From assembly GCA_902362775.1 (NCBI GenBank), contig CABIXV010000005.1, positions 34,079 to 98,078 on the forward strand: a stretch of 64,000 bases of DNA, given 5' to 3'. A program made the translations under genes and the position numbers. Source of the stretch: Clostridiales bacterium (GTDB lineage: Bacteria > Bacillota > Clostridia > Oscillospirales > Oscillospiraceae). Positions 52,832 to 61,465 of the stretch are shown here, piece after piece (the stretch's first letter is position 1; each line of letters starts with the position of its first letter). Under the pieces are notes generated by a model. The model was not told the DNA's origin. It did not search any database and saw only the letters and a program-made list of their open reading frames with translations.

Positions 52832-53959
52832 CTGGAAGAAAAATATGTCAGCGTATCCCGCCAGGGTGGTGCTCGCCGGACAGCACCCAGGCGGGAGCCG
52901 GCCCGTCCCCAGCGCCGGGGAGGGCCGCCCAGGAAAGGCAGCGGGCACAAATCCTTATTCTGGGGATTTTATAAATTCCTGGTTTTTCTCTCCGCTGTAA
53001 TCGTAGCCGTCTATGTGGGCTGGACAATGACCATCAAGCCGCCCCCAATCCAGACCCCTGATCCGACCCCCGTGATCAACGGGGGGCAGGAGGATGGGAG
53101 CGGAGATACCGATATTAGCACGCCTCAGGGGCCCCAGCGCCGGGAGCTGGTGTATAATTTCGTCCTACTGGGCAAAGACGTGGACAGTGGCAACACGGAC
53201 AGCATCATCGTGGTCAGCTTTGACATTCCAAATCGGAAAGTGGGAATGATCTCCATCCCGCGGGACACGGCGGTGGAGCGGACCTGGCGCAAAAATCCCA
53301 AAATTAACGGGGCTTTCTACGGGGCAGGGCCGGACGTATTGAAGGAAGAGATCGAGCACACCTTTGGCATCCCCATTGACTACTACGTTCTGGTGGACTT
53401 GGAGGGCTTTATAGCCCTGGTGGATGAGCTGGGCGGCGTAGAACTGGATATCCCCTTAGATATGAACTACGATGACCCATACCAGAATCTGCATATTCAT
53501 TTTACCAAGGGGGTCCACAAGGTGGACGGGCAGGGCGCCATGGAGGCGGTCCGCTACCGCCACGACAATGAGGACAGTCCCAATTATAGGGCTAACCAGT
53601 GGTACAGTGATGTACAGCGGGGGGAGATGCAGCGGCAGCTGCTGACCCAACTGGCCAAGAAGGTGGTGTCCTGGAACTCAGTCACAAGGGTAACAGAATT
53701 TATCAAGATTTTCCAGACCTATGTTAAAACGGACCTGGAGCTGGAGGAAATGATCTACTTTGCTACCCAGGCCCTCCAGGTAGATCTCTCCACTGGGATC
53801 CGCCAGGACACGCTAAAGGGGGACGGCACCAAGACCTATAAGGGCTTTTCATACTGCTTCCTCTACCAGGCGGAGGATATCCTGCCAACGCTCAATGAGC
53901 TGGTCAATCCCTACGACACCCCCCTGACCGAGGCGGATCTCCACCTGCCCCAGTCATAA
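52832..53959 (+). CDS. LytR-CpsA-Psr (LCP) family wall-polymer ligase, probable CTG start
   Basis: About 375 aa. The conserved domain lies in the last ~270 residues: FVLLGKDVDSGNTDSIIVVS, ISIPRDTAVE (catalytic-site Arg/Asp), YYVLVDLEGFIALVDELGGV, EAVRYRHDNEDSPNYRANQW. Attaches teichoic acid-like or capsule polymers to peptidoglycan from outside. The first ATG/GTG-type start (53015) would remove the membrane anchor; the same frame upstream encodes a basic stretch then a membrane helix (GFYKFLVFLSAVIVAVYVGW). The frame opens after TGA 52796 and contains no ATG, GTG or TTG before the helix; CTG 52832 has GGGGGAGG six bases before it. Start by inference. Confidence 0.82.
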   Translation: MEEKYVSVSRQGGARRTAPRREPARPQRRGGPPRKGSGHKSLFWGFYKFLVFLSAVIVAVYVGWTMTIKPPPIQTPDPTPVINGGQEDGSGDTDISTPQGPQRRELVYNFVLLGKDVDSGNTDSIIVVSFDIPNRKVGMISIPRDTAVERTWRKNPKINGAFYGAGPDVLKEEIEHTFGIPIDYYVLVDLEGFIALVDELGGVELDIPLDMNYDDPYQNLHIHFTKGVHKVDGQGAMEAVRYRHDNEDSPNYRANQWYSDVQRGEMQRQLLTQLAKKVVSWNSVTRVTEFIKIFQTYVKTDLELEEMIYFATQALQVDLSTGIRQDTLKGDGTKTYKGFSYCFLYQAEDILPTLNELVNPYDTPLTEADLHLPQS

Positions 53960-53964
53960 GAGAT

Positions 53965-54002
53965 AAAAAGAGAGCGGATACTTCTGTATCCGCTCTCTTT
54001 TT
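53965..54002. terminator. Two-way terminator after the LCP gene
   Basis: 17-bp perfect stem (53965-53981, 53986-54002) with T run on plus and A run at the left edge, so it also ends the leftward gene. Confidence 0.9.
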
Positions 54003-54243
54003 ACGGCTCAGTCCCCAGGGTCTGAATCAGCAGATTGCGTAGGGAGATGGCGCTCTGCCGGTTCATTACGATGGAGGCCACATAGTCAGCGGCGGGCGTG
54101 GAGATATTCTCCATCCCTTTTGGTGTGACGGTCATGGCGGTCTCCATATATTTATAGGCGATATCCAAGGTGACCTCCAGGACCTCTCCCTCCTTGTCCG
54201 ACACCTTGCGGATACCAAAGGTATTGGCGTATTCAGGCTTCAT
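54001..54243 (-). CDS. Small conserved-type hypothetical protein
   Basis: 80 aa from ATG 54243, with AAAGGAGGG upstream. Mixed alpha/beta, no signal, no membrane segment, no metal motif. Contains VSDKEGEVLEVTLDIAYKYM and SIVMNRQSAISLRNLLIQT. Downstream of the NUDIX gene by 53 bases and probably co-transcribed. I do not recognise it. Confidence 0.7.
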   Translation of the reverse strand: MKPEYANTFGIRKVSDKEGEVLEVTLDIAYKYMETAMTVTPKGMENISTPAADYVASIVMNRQSAISLRNLLIQTLGTEP

Positions 54244-54296
54244 GCTCAACCCTCCTTTCTGTCTTGGAAACAAGGACTCGTGCAGGGCACGCACCC

Positions 54297-54800
54297 TCAT
54301 TCTGAGTAGCTAAGTTCCCCACCCATAGGCCCTCCCTTCAGATGCCGGCCATTCAGAACGGCCTCCACCAGCTTGTCCCCCACATAGCTCAACTTCAGGG
54401 AAAAGAAGGGGGCCTCCTGGTCTAAAAGGTCGAGAAAGATGTGGTCCCCATCCCAAAGGGGGAGCTCTTTTAGCCTGGCTTTGGGGACCCACTCTAGATC
54501 CCCCTCGTCGCACTCCTTCAGCTCACCTGTCCAGCTGTGGACAGTAAACAGGTGCATATACTCAGTGGGCCAGCGGTCGGAGAGGAATGTTACGAGTCCG
54601 CGGTAGCGGTAGCCTGTCGCGGTAAGGCCGGTCTCCTCCCGTATCTCCCGCAAGGCACAGTCCTCCGGGCTCTCCTTGTCCTCGAACTTGCCTCCTACAC
54701 CGATCCACTTGTCCTGATTCAGATCGTTTTCCTTTTTGACCCGGTGGAGCATGAGGTATTCCTCGCCCCGCTGGAGATAGCACAGGGTGGTATTGATCAT
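54297..54800 (-). CDS. NUDIX hydrolase (8-oxo-dGTP diphosphatase type)
   Basis: 167 aa from ATG 54800. Complete Nudix box: G-K-F-E-D-K-E then REIREETGL (GX5EX7REUXEEXGU). N-terminal NTTLCYLQRGEEYLMLHRVK is typical of MutT-like 8-oxo-dGTPases. Sanitises oxidised nucleotides, complementing MutY at 21 kb, though other nucleoside diphosphate substrates are possible. Confidence 0.88.
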   Translation of the reverse strand: MINTTLCYLQRGEEYLMLHRVKKENDLNQDKWIGVGGKFEDKESPEDCALREIREETGLTATGYRYRGLVTFLSDRWPTEYMHLFTVHSWTGELKECDEGDLEWVPKARLKELPLWDGDHIFLDLLDQEAPFFSLKLSYVGDKLVEAVLNGRHLKGGPMGGELSYSE

Positions 54801-54821
54801 ACGATCCCTCTTTTCTCTCAA

Positions 54822-54850
54822 AGTATACCATGATGTCCGGTCTAGGGCAA
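54822..54850 (-). promoter_or_regulatory. NUDIX gene promoter
   Basis: Minus strand TTGCCC (54845-54850), 17 bases, TATACT (54822-54827). Confidence 0.75.
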
Positions 54851-54936
54851 CCAAAAACTAAGAACATGAGAAGGCCGGCCCTCACCAGGGAGGTATTCTC
54901 CCGTGTAAGCGCCGGCTGGACAACCCCGCTGAAGGG

Positions 54937-56181
54937 TCATCTGTTGTCTTCCTGTGGGTCTACCAGAGCCACATCTACTGTGTAGCTCTGTCCATCCCGG
55001 AGATAGGTCAGGGATACCGTATCGCCCAGCCCCAGGGACTGCTTCAGCCGGGTCAGATCCTGGGTGCTGGTGATGGTCTGGCCGTTGGCGGCCAATAGGA
55101 TATCGCCGGGGCGGATGCCTTTGGCGTAGGCGTCGCTGGATGGGGTCACATCCATGATCTCCAGGCCCCCGCCCTCTGCGGGAAAGGTGTACACAGTAAA
55201 GCCGAAGACTCCGGTGTGGATGACCTGTCCGTCGATTAGCCGGTCCACCACATATTTCACCCGCGTGGTGGGGATAGCGAAGCCCAGTGCCTCGGCAGAG
55301 CCGTCCTCCGTGACGATCTTAATGGTGGTCACCCCCACCACCTGGCCATATTGGTTGATAAGGGCGCCGCCGGAGTTGCCAAAGTTGATAGCCGCGCTGG
55401 TCTGGATCAACACCATGGTAGTACCATCTACCTCTACCTCCCGGTCCAGGGCGGAGATGATGCCGTCCGTAATGGTGGAGCGGTAGCCCAGCGGGTCCCC
55501 GATGGCGGCGACCGGATCGCCGATGCGCAGCGCGGCGGAGTCCCCAAACTCCGCCGGAGTCAGTCCGGAGGCATCCACCTTCAACACCGCTAAGTCCTCA
55601 TCCGCGTCGAATCCTACCAGGCTGGCCTGTAAAACGCTGTTGTTCGACAGGGCGACCCGGACCTCGTCAGCGCCAGCTACTACATGGGCATTGGTGATGA
55701 TATAGCCGTCTTCCGTCATGATGATGCCTGTACCTGTTCCATATTCCGACTGGCTCTGGGACTCGATGGACACGATGGAGGGGGCGTTCTTCTCATAGAT
55801 CTGGGTATAGGTCAGCGCCGGTCCGGCAGCTGCCTGGAGCGGAAGGGTCACCCCGGTCCCCGTGGGCGCCTGCCGGATGTTCGGCGGATCGGTGCTGTAT
55901 TCCTCCTGCTGGGCCCACCAGTCCTCCCCTGGGCTTGCGGGCAGATAACCCGGCCCGCTCAAAGAGAAGGACAGGTGGCGCCCCAGCACAACAGTAAGCA
56001 GACACAGGGCAAGGACCAAAATGGCCAGCCCAGTGATCCAAGGCCACTTTCTCCTCCTCTTTCTGGGGCGCAGGACGGGAATCCCCGCTGCTGGGACAGG
56101 GATGTAGGGCAGGTTGGGCACCGGCTGGCTGGGCTGTTCCCAGGGGCCGCCCTGCCAGAGACCGTCATGTTTGTTGTCCAT
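54937..56181 (-). CDS. Membrane-anchored HtrA/DegP-like serine protease with PDZ domain
   Basis: 414 aa. Cytosolic basic N-terminus, one membrane span about 47-68 (WITGLAILVLALCLLTVVLG), trypsin-like domain about 120-300 with catalytic His (ITNAHVVAG), Asp (DEDLAVLKV) and Ser (NFGNSGGALIN), and one PDZ domain about 315-405. Degrades or refolds damaged exported proteins outside the membrane. It is the third gene of a leftward operon with a response regulator and histidine kinase, as in the CssRS-HtrA envelope-stress systems of Bacillus. Confidence 0.93.
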   Translation of the reverse strand: MDNKHDGLWQGGPWEQPSQPVPNLPYIPVPAAGIPVLRPRKRRRKWPWITGLAILVLALCLLTVVLGRHLSFSLSGPGYLPASPGEDWWAQQEEYSTDPPNIRQAPTGTGVTLPLQAAAGPALTYTQIYEKNAPSIVSIESQSQSEYGTGTGIIMTEDGYIITNAHVVAGADEVRVALSNNSVLQASLVGFDADEDLAVLKVDASGLTPAEFGDSAALRIGDPVAAIGDPLGYRSTITDGIISALDREVEVDGTTMVLIQTSAAINFGNSGGALINQYGQVVGVTTIKIVTEDGSAEALGFAIPTTRVKYVVDRLIDGQVIHTGVFGFTVYTFPAEGGGLEIMDVTPSSDAYAKGIRPGDILLAANGQTITSTQDLTRLKQSLGLGDTVSLTYLRDGQSYTVDVALVDPQEDNR

Positions 56182-56211
56182 AAACTCCCTCCAAACCGGG
56201 ATGTCCGAATG

Positions 56212-57648
56212 TCAGGCCAACGTCAGGGTAAAGGTAAACTGAGTGACGCCGTCCTCGCTGGTCGCTGTGATAGTCTCCTTTAGGTTGCCCAAAATCGTCT
56301 TGACGATATACAACCCCAGCCCCACACCCTCCCGGTCCATGGAGCGGGAGTAGTCTGCCTTGTGGAATCGCTCAAAGAGGAGGGGCAGTTCATCCTTGGG
56401 GATCGTAGAGCCCAGATTTCGGATGGTGGTGTAAGCCTTCCCATCCTTCTTTGTGATCTGGACAGTGATAGCAGTACCGGCGGCGGCAAACTTCGCCGCG
56501 TTGTCCAAAAGATTATAGCAGACCTGGGTGATGGAATCCGGGTCCCCCCAGACCATTAGCTTCTCGTCGGGCATCTGGACGTCTACATCCAAATTCCGGC
56601 CGGTGATCTTGCTCTCCAGGCTAATGATAACCTGGGACACCACCTCGGTGAGGTCGAACTGCTCCTGGGCGGTGACGGTGTTCTCTGTCAGGGCGTTGAG
56701 CCGAGCCAGATCCAGCATCCGCCGGACTAACCGGGACAATCGCCTGGTTTCAGATACCACGATTTGTAGAGATTCCTTCTCCCGTTCGGGCGGGATGGTC
56801 CCGTCCAGGATTCCCTCGGCAAAGCCGGAGATGGTGGTCATGGGGGTCTTCAGCTCGTGGGATACATTGGCAATAAATTCTGATCGCTGGCTCTCTACCT
56901 TGGCCAGGGAGTTGGCCATGGTATTGAACGCCTCAGCCAGGGTGCTGATCTCATCACACCGCCCCTCATAGCTGGTGACCCGGACATCAAACTCTCCACG
57001 GCCAAATTTTCGGGCTGCCTCGGCCATCTCGTTTAGAGGCCGGGCCTGGTGGGCGGAAAAGAGGGAGCTGGCGACGAAGGCAATCAGCAGCACCACCACA
57101 GCGGTAAAAAAGAAAATGGTGGCGGTGGCCGACCACATCTCCGCCAGGCTGGAGGCGTCGGCAGACACCAGCACCAGCCCCTGGGTGACTGACAGGTTAT
57201 TCAAGCTGACGGTAATAGGCAGGCTGGCCAGATAGCGCCGCTCCGGGAAGATTCCGCCCAGACTGGTCATACCGGCATAAGAGCCCCGTTCCAGCACCTG
57301 GGACACCACTGACTCAGGGACTTTGCTGTTTTCATACGCATAAAAATTGACGCCGTCCGTAGCATAGATGATCTCGCCATCCGGGGCGGCTACAATCACA
57401 TAAGAATCTGAGATCAGGGCGATGGAGGCGACATAGTTCTGGAACGGCTCACTGCGAAGCTGCTGATAAAAGGAGGAGGCAAACATAGCGATATAGCCGG
57501 CATTGCGTTCCATCGCGTCCCGTTTCTCTGAAATGATATAGCGGTAAGAGAGCATCATAAAGGCGGTGGACAGAAGAGTAAAGGACAGCGCGACGATCCC
57601 CACCATCATAGCTAGCTGACGTTTATATAACGAACGCAAAGGCTTCAC
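56212..57648 (-). CDS. Sensor histidine kinase
   Basis: 478 aa. Two membrane spans (about 13-35 and 172-195) enclose an external sensor of about 135 residues. HAMP linker about 196-248, phospho-acceptor region with FIANVSHELKTPMTT (His), N box NLLDNAAKFA, and G boxes GVGLGLYIVKTIL. Partner is the response regulator encoded immediately upstream. Signal likely misfolded exported protein or wall stress, from the linked HtrA gene. Confidence 0.94.
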   Translation of the reverse strand: MKPLRSLYKRQLAMMVGIVALSFTLLSTAFMMLSYRYIISEKRDAMERNAGYIAMFASSFYQQLRSEPFQNYVASIALISDSYVIVAAPDGEIIYATDGVNFYAYENSKVPESVVSQVLERGSYAGMTSLGGIFPERRYLASLPITVSLNNLSVTQGLVLVSADASSLAEMWSATATIFFFTAVVVLLIAFVASSLFSAHQARPLNEMAEAARKFGRGEFDVRVTSYEGRCDEISTLAEAFNTMANSLAKVESQRSEFIANVSHELKTPMTTISGFAEGILDGTIPPEREKESLQIVVSETRRLSRLVRRMLDLARLNALTENTVTAQEQFDLTEVVSQVIISLESKITGRNLDVDVQMPDEKLMVWGDPDSITQVCYNLLDNAAKFAAAGTAITVQITKKDGKAYTTIRNLGSTIPKDELPLLFERFHKADYSRSMDREGVGLGLYIVKTILGNLKETITATSEDGVTQFTFTLTLA

Positions 57649-57689
57649 CTCCTTAGGCAGTTTGTCATATCCATCCGATGTCAGCGGGT

Positions 57690-58382
57690 TCAGGCATTTC
57701 CGCCCACCTCAAATTTATAACCCACACCCCAAACAGTCTTCAGCCGCCACTGGTCACTGACATTCTCCAGCTTTTCCCGAAGCCGCTTGATATGGACGTC
57801 CACAGTCCGGCTGTCACCGAAATAATCGAAGCCCCATACCTCGTCCAGAAGCTGGTTTCGGGTAAATACCCGGTTGGGAGCAGAGGCCAGATGGAACAAC
57901 AGCTCCAATTCCTTGGGGGGCGTATCCACCCGCTGGCCGTCTACCAACAGCTCATAGGAGTCCAGGTTGATGACCAGCTTATCGAAGGTCAGCTTTTTGC
58001 TGGTCTGCTCCTCCTCCCCCATGGTACGGCGCAGAACGGCATGAATACGGGCCAGCACCTCTTTCATCTCGAAGGGTTTGACAATGTAGTCATCGGCGCC
58101 CTGCTCCAGACCTGTGACCTTGTCCTCCGTTTCGCCCTTTGCGGTGAGCATAATAACAGGGGTCTTATCCCCCTCCCGAATCTTCTTCAGCACAGACCAG
58201 CCGTCCATAATGGGGAGCATAATATCCAGAAGCACTAGATCGGGCTGAAAGGAGCGAAACAGCTCTACACCCTTACCGCCATCCTGGGCTACCTGGGTTT
58301 CGAACCCCTCTTTCTCCAGATAGAGGTGGAGCAGCTCGGCGATGTTGCCATCATCCTCCACGATCAAAACCTTCTTTGGCAT
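57690..58382 (-). CDS. OmpR/PhoB-type response regulator
   Basis: 230 aa from ATG 58382. Receiver domain about 1-120 with acidic pocket VEDDGN, phosphorylation Asp in DLVLLDIMLP and conserved Lys in VIMLTAKGETE. Winged-helix DNA-binding domain about 130-228 (FTRNQLLDEVWGFDYFGDSR and TVDVHIKRLREKL). First gene of the operon; a TATAAT at 58429-58434 (minus) lies about 50 bases upstream. Confidence 0.95.
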   Translation of the reverse strand: MPKKVLIVEDDGNIAELLHLYLEKEGFETQVAQDGGKGVELFRSFQPDLVLLDIMLPIMDGWSVLKKIREGDKTPVIMLTAKGETEDKVTGLEQGADDYIVKPFEMKEVLARIHAVLRRTMGEEEQTSKKLTFDKLVINLDSYELLVDGQRVDTPPKELELLFHLASAPNRVFTRNQLLDEVWGFDYFGDSRTVDVHIKRLREKLENVSDQWRLKTVWGVGYKFEVGGNA

Positions 58383-58487
58383 AGCCGTACCCTCTTTTCT
58401 CAATGTAATTTGTGTATGGGATACCTTTATTATAGCGCGAAACCCCAGTGTTAGGTGAATAATTTGTAAATTGCTCCCACATTTCCC

Positions 58488-59663
58488 CTATCCCTGGTCA
58501 CCGGAGGCCACATAAGAGTGGTCCACCTGGATGACGGGGAAGTAATGGCCGGACAGCCCCTTAATTCCCTCGGTAAGCTGTTCCCGCACCTGGGCATCCT
58601 TCAGCCGGAACCCATATGGTACCATGACGTCAAAAATTAGGTTAGTGTGAATTGGGCCAGGGGTAATGCGGAAATCATGGATGGTGAGCACGGGGTCGAT
58701 CTTCCGGGCGATGGCGGCCACCTGCTCTCGAAGAGCGGAGGTGCTGTCGTCACATACGACCGGGTCCATATGGATGGAGGTGTCAATGTGGTGCTTCTCC
58801 TTCAGTTCCCGCTCGATATGGTCGATAATGTCATGGAGCTCCAAAAAATCTCCGTCCGCTGGGACCTCGGCGTGGAAGGACATCATGGCTCGACCGGGGC
58901 CATAATCGTGGTAGACCAGGTCGTGGATGCCCAGAATGTGGTCGTGGCCCAGCACGATGCGGTCGATGTCCGCGGCGAGCTCCGGGTCCATGGGCCGCCC
59001 CAGCAAAGGGTCCAGGGTGTCCCTGGCGGCCTCCCACCCTGTCTTGAGAATAAAGGCGGCCACCAGCAGGCCGGCCAATCCGTCCACCTGAAGCCCCCAG
59101 AAATGGTCGGCAAGGGTGGAGAGAAGGACTACGCCGGTGGACAGGCAGTCGGACAGGGAGTCTGCGGCGGTGGCCTCCATGGCGGTGGAGTCAATGGCCC
59201 GGCCCAGGCCGCGGTTGAACCAGTACATCCAAAATTTCACCAGGATGGCCGCCGCTAGAATGACCAGAGCCACTGGCGAAAATTGAGTTTCAGACTGGCC
59301 GAACAGGGACTCCAGGGCAGACCGGCCCACCTCCACCCCCATGAGCAGAATAGCCATCGCCACGATCAGTCCGGCAATATATTCCACGCGCCCGTGGCCG
59401 AAGGGGTGGTCCTCGTCCGCCTCCTGGCCAGCGAGCCGAAAGCCGATGAGGGTGACCACCGAGGTCGCGGCGTCAGATAAGTTATTTACCGCGTCAGCCA
59501 CCATGGCCACAGAGGAGGTGAGCGTGCCGGCGATCACCTTACCCAGAAACAGCAGCACATTGAGAAAGATGCCTGCGGCGCCGGAGATGGTGCCGCAGCG
59601 AAGCCTGGTGGCAGGAGCCTGGGGCGCGCCGCCCCCCAGACAGGCACGGATCAAAAAGTTCAT
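58488..59663 (-). CDS. Cation diffusion facilitator (CDF) metal exporter
   Basis: 391 aa from ATG 59663 (GGGAGG upstream). Six membrane segments in the first ~215 residues; metal-site motifs DAVNNLSDAATS in span 2 and TAADSLSDCLSTGVV in span 5 (DxxxD-type). Cytosolic C-terminal domain about 220-300 with a MSFHAEVPADGDFLELHDII dimerisation motif, then an extra ~80-residue domain of the same kind ending near YVASGDQG. Exports Zn, Mn, Fe or similar; the motif does not settle which. Confidence 0.9.
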   Translation of the reverse strand: MNFLIRACLGGGAPQAPATRLRCGTISGAAGIFLNVLLFLGKVIAGTLTSSVAMVADAVNNLSDAATSVVTLIGFRLAGQEADEDHPFGHGRVEYIAGLIVAMAILLMGVEVGRSALESLFGQSETQFSPVALVILAAAILVKFWMYWFNRGLGRAIDSTAMEATAADSLSDCLSTGVVLLSTLADHFWGLQVDGLAGLLVAAFILKTGWEAARDTLDPLLGRPMDPELAADIDRIVLGHDHILGIHDLVYHDYGPGRAMMSFHAEVPADGDFLELHDIIDHIERELKEKHHIDTSIHMDPVVCDDSTSALREQVAAIARKIDPVLTIHDFRITPGPIHTNLIFDVMVPYGFRLKDAQVREQLTEGIKGLSGHYFPVIQVDHSYVASGDQG

Positions 59664-59806
59664 AGCTGACAGATGCCTCCCGAACCGGCCAAGGATGACC
59701 GGATTGATCTGTATCATTTTATTATCCCACGGCAACTGGCCTCCGTCAAGAAAAAGGCGGGGCCGGACAGGTAAATTTTTCCGTCCTCTTGGAAGGCCGG
59801 AGAGAA

Positions 59807-60120
59807 GTATTTACAAACTGTTCATACCAGGGTCATTGTTTTGCCTTAATTCTATTCTATGATAAAACCGTTCCAAGGGAACAAAATGCATCTTCCATTT
59901 CTCCCTCTCCTTTACAACACACAGATGGAGACCTCCGGCATGCCGGAGGTCTTCGTCGTTTATAGGGCTGACAGTGTTTACAAAAAATTCATGGGGAGGA
60001 CACAGTATTGCCTTAATTCTATTTTATGATAAATCCGTACTCAAGATATCTTCCTTTTTCTCCTCCCTTTTACAACACACAGACAAAGGCCCCTGACCTT
60101 CCTGGTCAGGGGCCTTTGTC
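59807..60120. repeat. Tandem duplicated intergenic unit, each ending in a different hairpin
   Basis: Two copies offset by 167 bases share a TTTACAAA..TTCAT start (59807, 59974), a TTGCCTTAATTCTATT..TATGATAAA core (59841, 60008) and a TTTACAACACACAGA box (59911, 60069). Copy 1 ends in a 24-base perfect palindrome (59929-59952), copy 2 in a 16-bp stem with 5-base loop (60083-60119), each followed by GTCGTT. Hairpin sequences differ while flanks are conserved. They fill most of the gap 59664-60122; the rest (59664-59806) shows no gene. Confidence 0.75.
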
Positions 60121-60122
60121 GT

Positions 60123-61037
60123 TCAGGATTCCGATGTCGTGGCCCCATCTCTGGAACCCTCCCAGCGGTCCCGGCCCACAGCGCCGCTGCTGGCCTCCAT
60201 CCGGTTCATTTTCCGCTTCCGTGCGGAGGAGCGGGCCAGCTTCTCGCTCAACCCCTCCAGGTCCCCGGACTGGATAGCCTGACGGTACTGTCGGATGTTC
60301 TCCTCCAACTGCTCCAGGGCCCGGCCCAAGGCCTCAGCGTTCATGGAGAAGAGCTGGGTCCACAGGGGCACATCCAGAGCGGCCACCCGGGTGCAGCCCC
60401 GGAAAGAGTCCCCCTCAAAGCCCTGATAGTCGAATAGGCTAGGGTCGTCGCACACGGAAACGGCGATAACGTGCATCATCTGGCTGGTGTAGGCGATGAT
60501 GGCGTCGTGCCGCTCCGCCGTGGTCTGGACCACATCCGCGCAGCCGATGTACCGAGCCAGCCGCTCCATAAGAGCCAGATGCTCCGGGCTGGATTGGTTA
60601 TTCGGGGTTAGGATATAGTGGGCCCCGTGGAACATATTGGCCAGGGCGTGCTGAATGCCGGAGAACTCCGTCCCCGCCATGGGGTGCCCTCCCACAAAGG
60701 AAACAGTGTCAGGCAGTACCCCGGCCCCCTTCAAAATGGCCCCCTTTACCCCGCACACATCGGTCACCATGGAGCCAGGCCTGAAATGGTCCCGGTGCTC
60801 GGTCATAAATTCTACGATGCCCTGGGGATGGAGGCATAAAAATACCAGGTCGCCCTCCGCCAGCGCCCGGACTGGGTCCGCCTCGGCCCGGTCCACGATA
60901 TCCTGTTCCATGGCGTAGCGAAGGGTGGGCTGGCTCACGTCCACGCCGATGATCTCATAGTCCTCAAAGCCCCGGAGGGCCTTGGCAAGGGAACCGCCGA
61001 TCAGGCCCAGCCCCACAATGACCAGACGCTTTTTCAT
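60123..61037 (-). CDS. tyrA: Prephenate dehydrogenase TyrA
   Basis: 304 aa from ATG 61037. NAD-binding start LVIVGLGLIGGSLAKALRGF, then CGVKGAIL, GGHPMAGTEFSGIQHA and LTPNNQSSPEH, all typical of prephenate/arogenate dehydrogenase. Oxidative decarboxylation in tyrosine synthesis. No other aromatic genes are next to it. C-terminal helical dimerisation domain ends with a charged Ser/Arg-rich tail. Confidence 0.93.
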   Translation of the reverse strand: MKKRLVIVGLGLIGGSLAKALRGFEDYEIIGVDVSQPTLRYAMEQDIVDRAEADPVRALAEGDLVFLCLHPQGIVEFMTEHRDHFRPGSMVTDVCGVKGAILKGAGVLPDTVSFVGGHPMAGTEFSGIQHALANMFHGAHYILTPNNQSSPEHLALMERLARYIGCADVVQTTAERHDAIIAYTSQMMHVIAVSVCDDPSLFDYQGFEGDSFRGCTRVAALDVPLWTQLFSMNAEALGRALEQLEENIRQYRQAIQSGDLEGLSEKLARSSARKRKMNRMEASSGAVGRDRWEGSRDGATTSES

Positions 61038-61135
61038 GATATAACCTCGTTTCCACACCGTGTCCGGCGAATAACGGAACTGTATCACATTTGCCCGCCG
61101 AAATCAAGATGGTATTCAAGGCAGAAGGGCACTGT

Positions 61136-61200
61136 AATTTCCCAAAAAATGTAGGAAACCGTCCCATTTCAGGGCGGTTTTTTGTGTTGGATAGAGAGGG
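61136..61200. repeat. Dispersed hairpin repeat, copy 2
   Basis: Partner of 40860-40923: same AAAAAATGTA, GAAACCGTCCC..GGGCGGTTT stem and GTTRGATAGARAGGG end. Confidence 0.75.
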
Positions 61201-61385
61201 CTTGGGCGGCAGTCCAAAGCCTCCCCCTGTGGGGAGGGTGCCGAGCTGTGTGCCCCGATACCGAACCCCTCAGTCCTCTTGCAGGGGCGGCCACATGGGG
61301 CCGCCGTGTGGAGGGGCAAAACCCGCCCCAGTCGCCTCCTCAGTCAGCCTATGGCTGACAGCTCTCCCCTCCGGGGGAGCCAAAT
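61201..61385. repeat. Hairpin-rich intergenic element, probably a dispersed repeat
   Basis: No gene. Contains at least four small hairpins in a row: CCTCCCC..GGGGAGG, GCGGCCACATGGGGCCGC, CAGCCTATGGCTG and CTCCCCTCCGGGGGAG. Pattern resembles repeat sequences scattered between genes of related Clostridia, from memory. Confidence 0.5.
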
Positions 61386-61402
61386 CAACAATTCTAATAA
61401 TT

Positions 61403-61440
61403 AAAGGGCCCCCTTTGGCTTGGGCTAAAGGGGGCCCTTG
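61403..61440 (-). terminator. Terminator of the second S-layer gene
   Basis: 13-bp stem AAGGGCCCCCTTT / AAAGGGGGCCCTT (61404-61416, 61427-61439), with T-rich tail on the minus strand. Confidence 0.8.
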
Positions 61441-61465
61441 GTATTTGCTGTTTCAGCGGGTGAGA

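Noticed and set aside
52677..53000. 107-codon frame overlapping the start of the LCP gene
   Set aside because: No domain, and the overlapping frame encodes the LCP membrane anchor.
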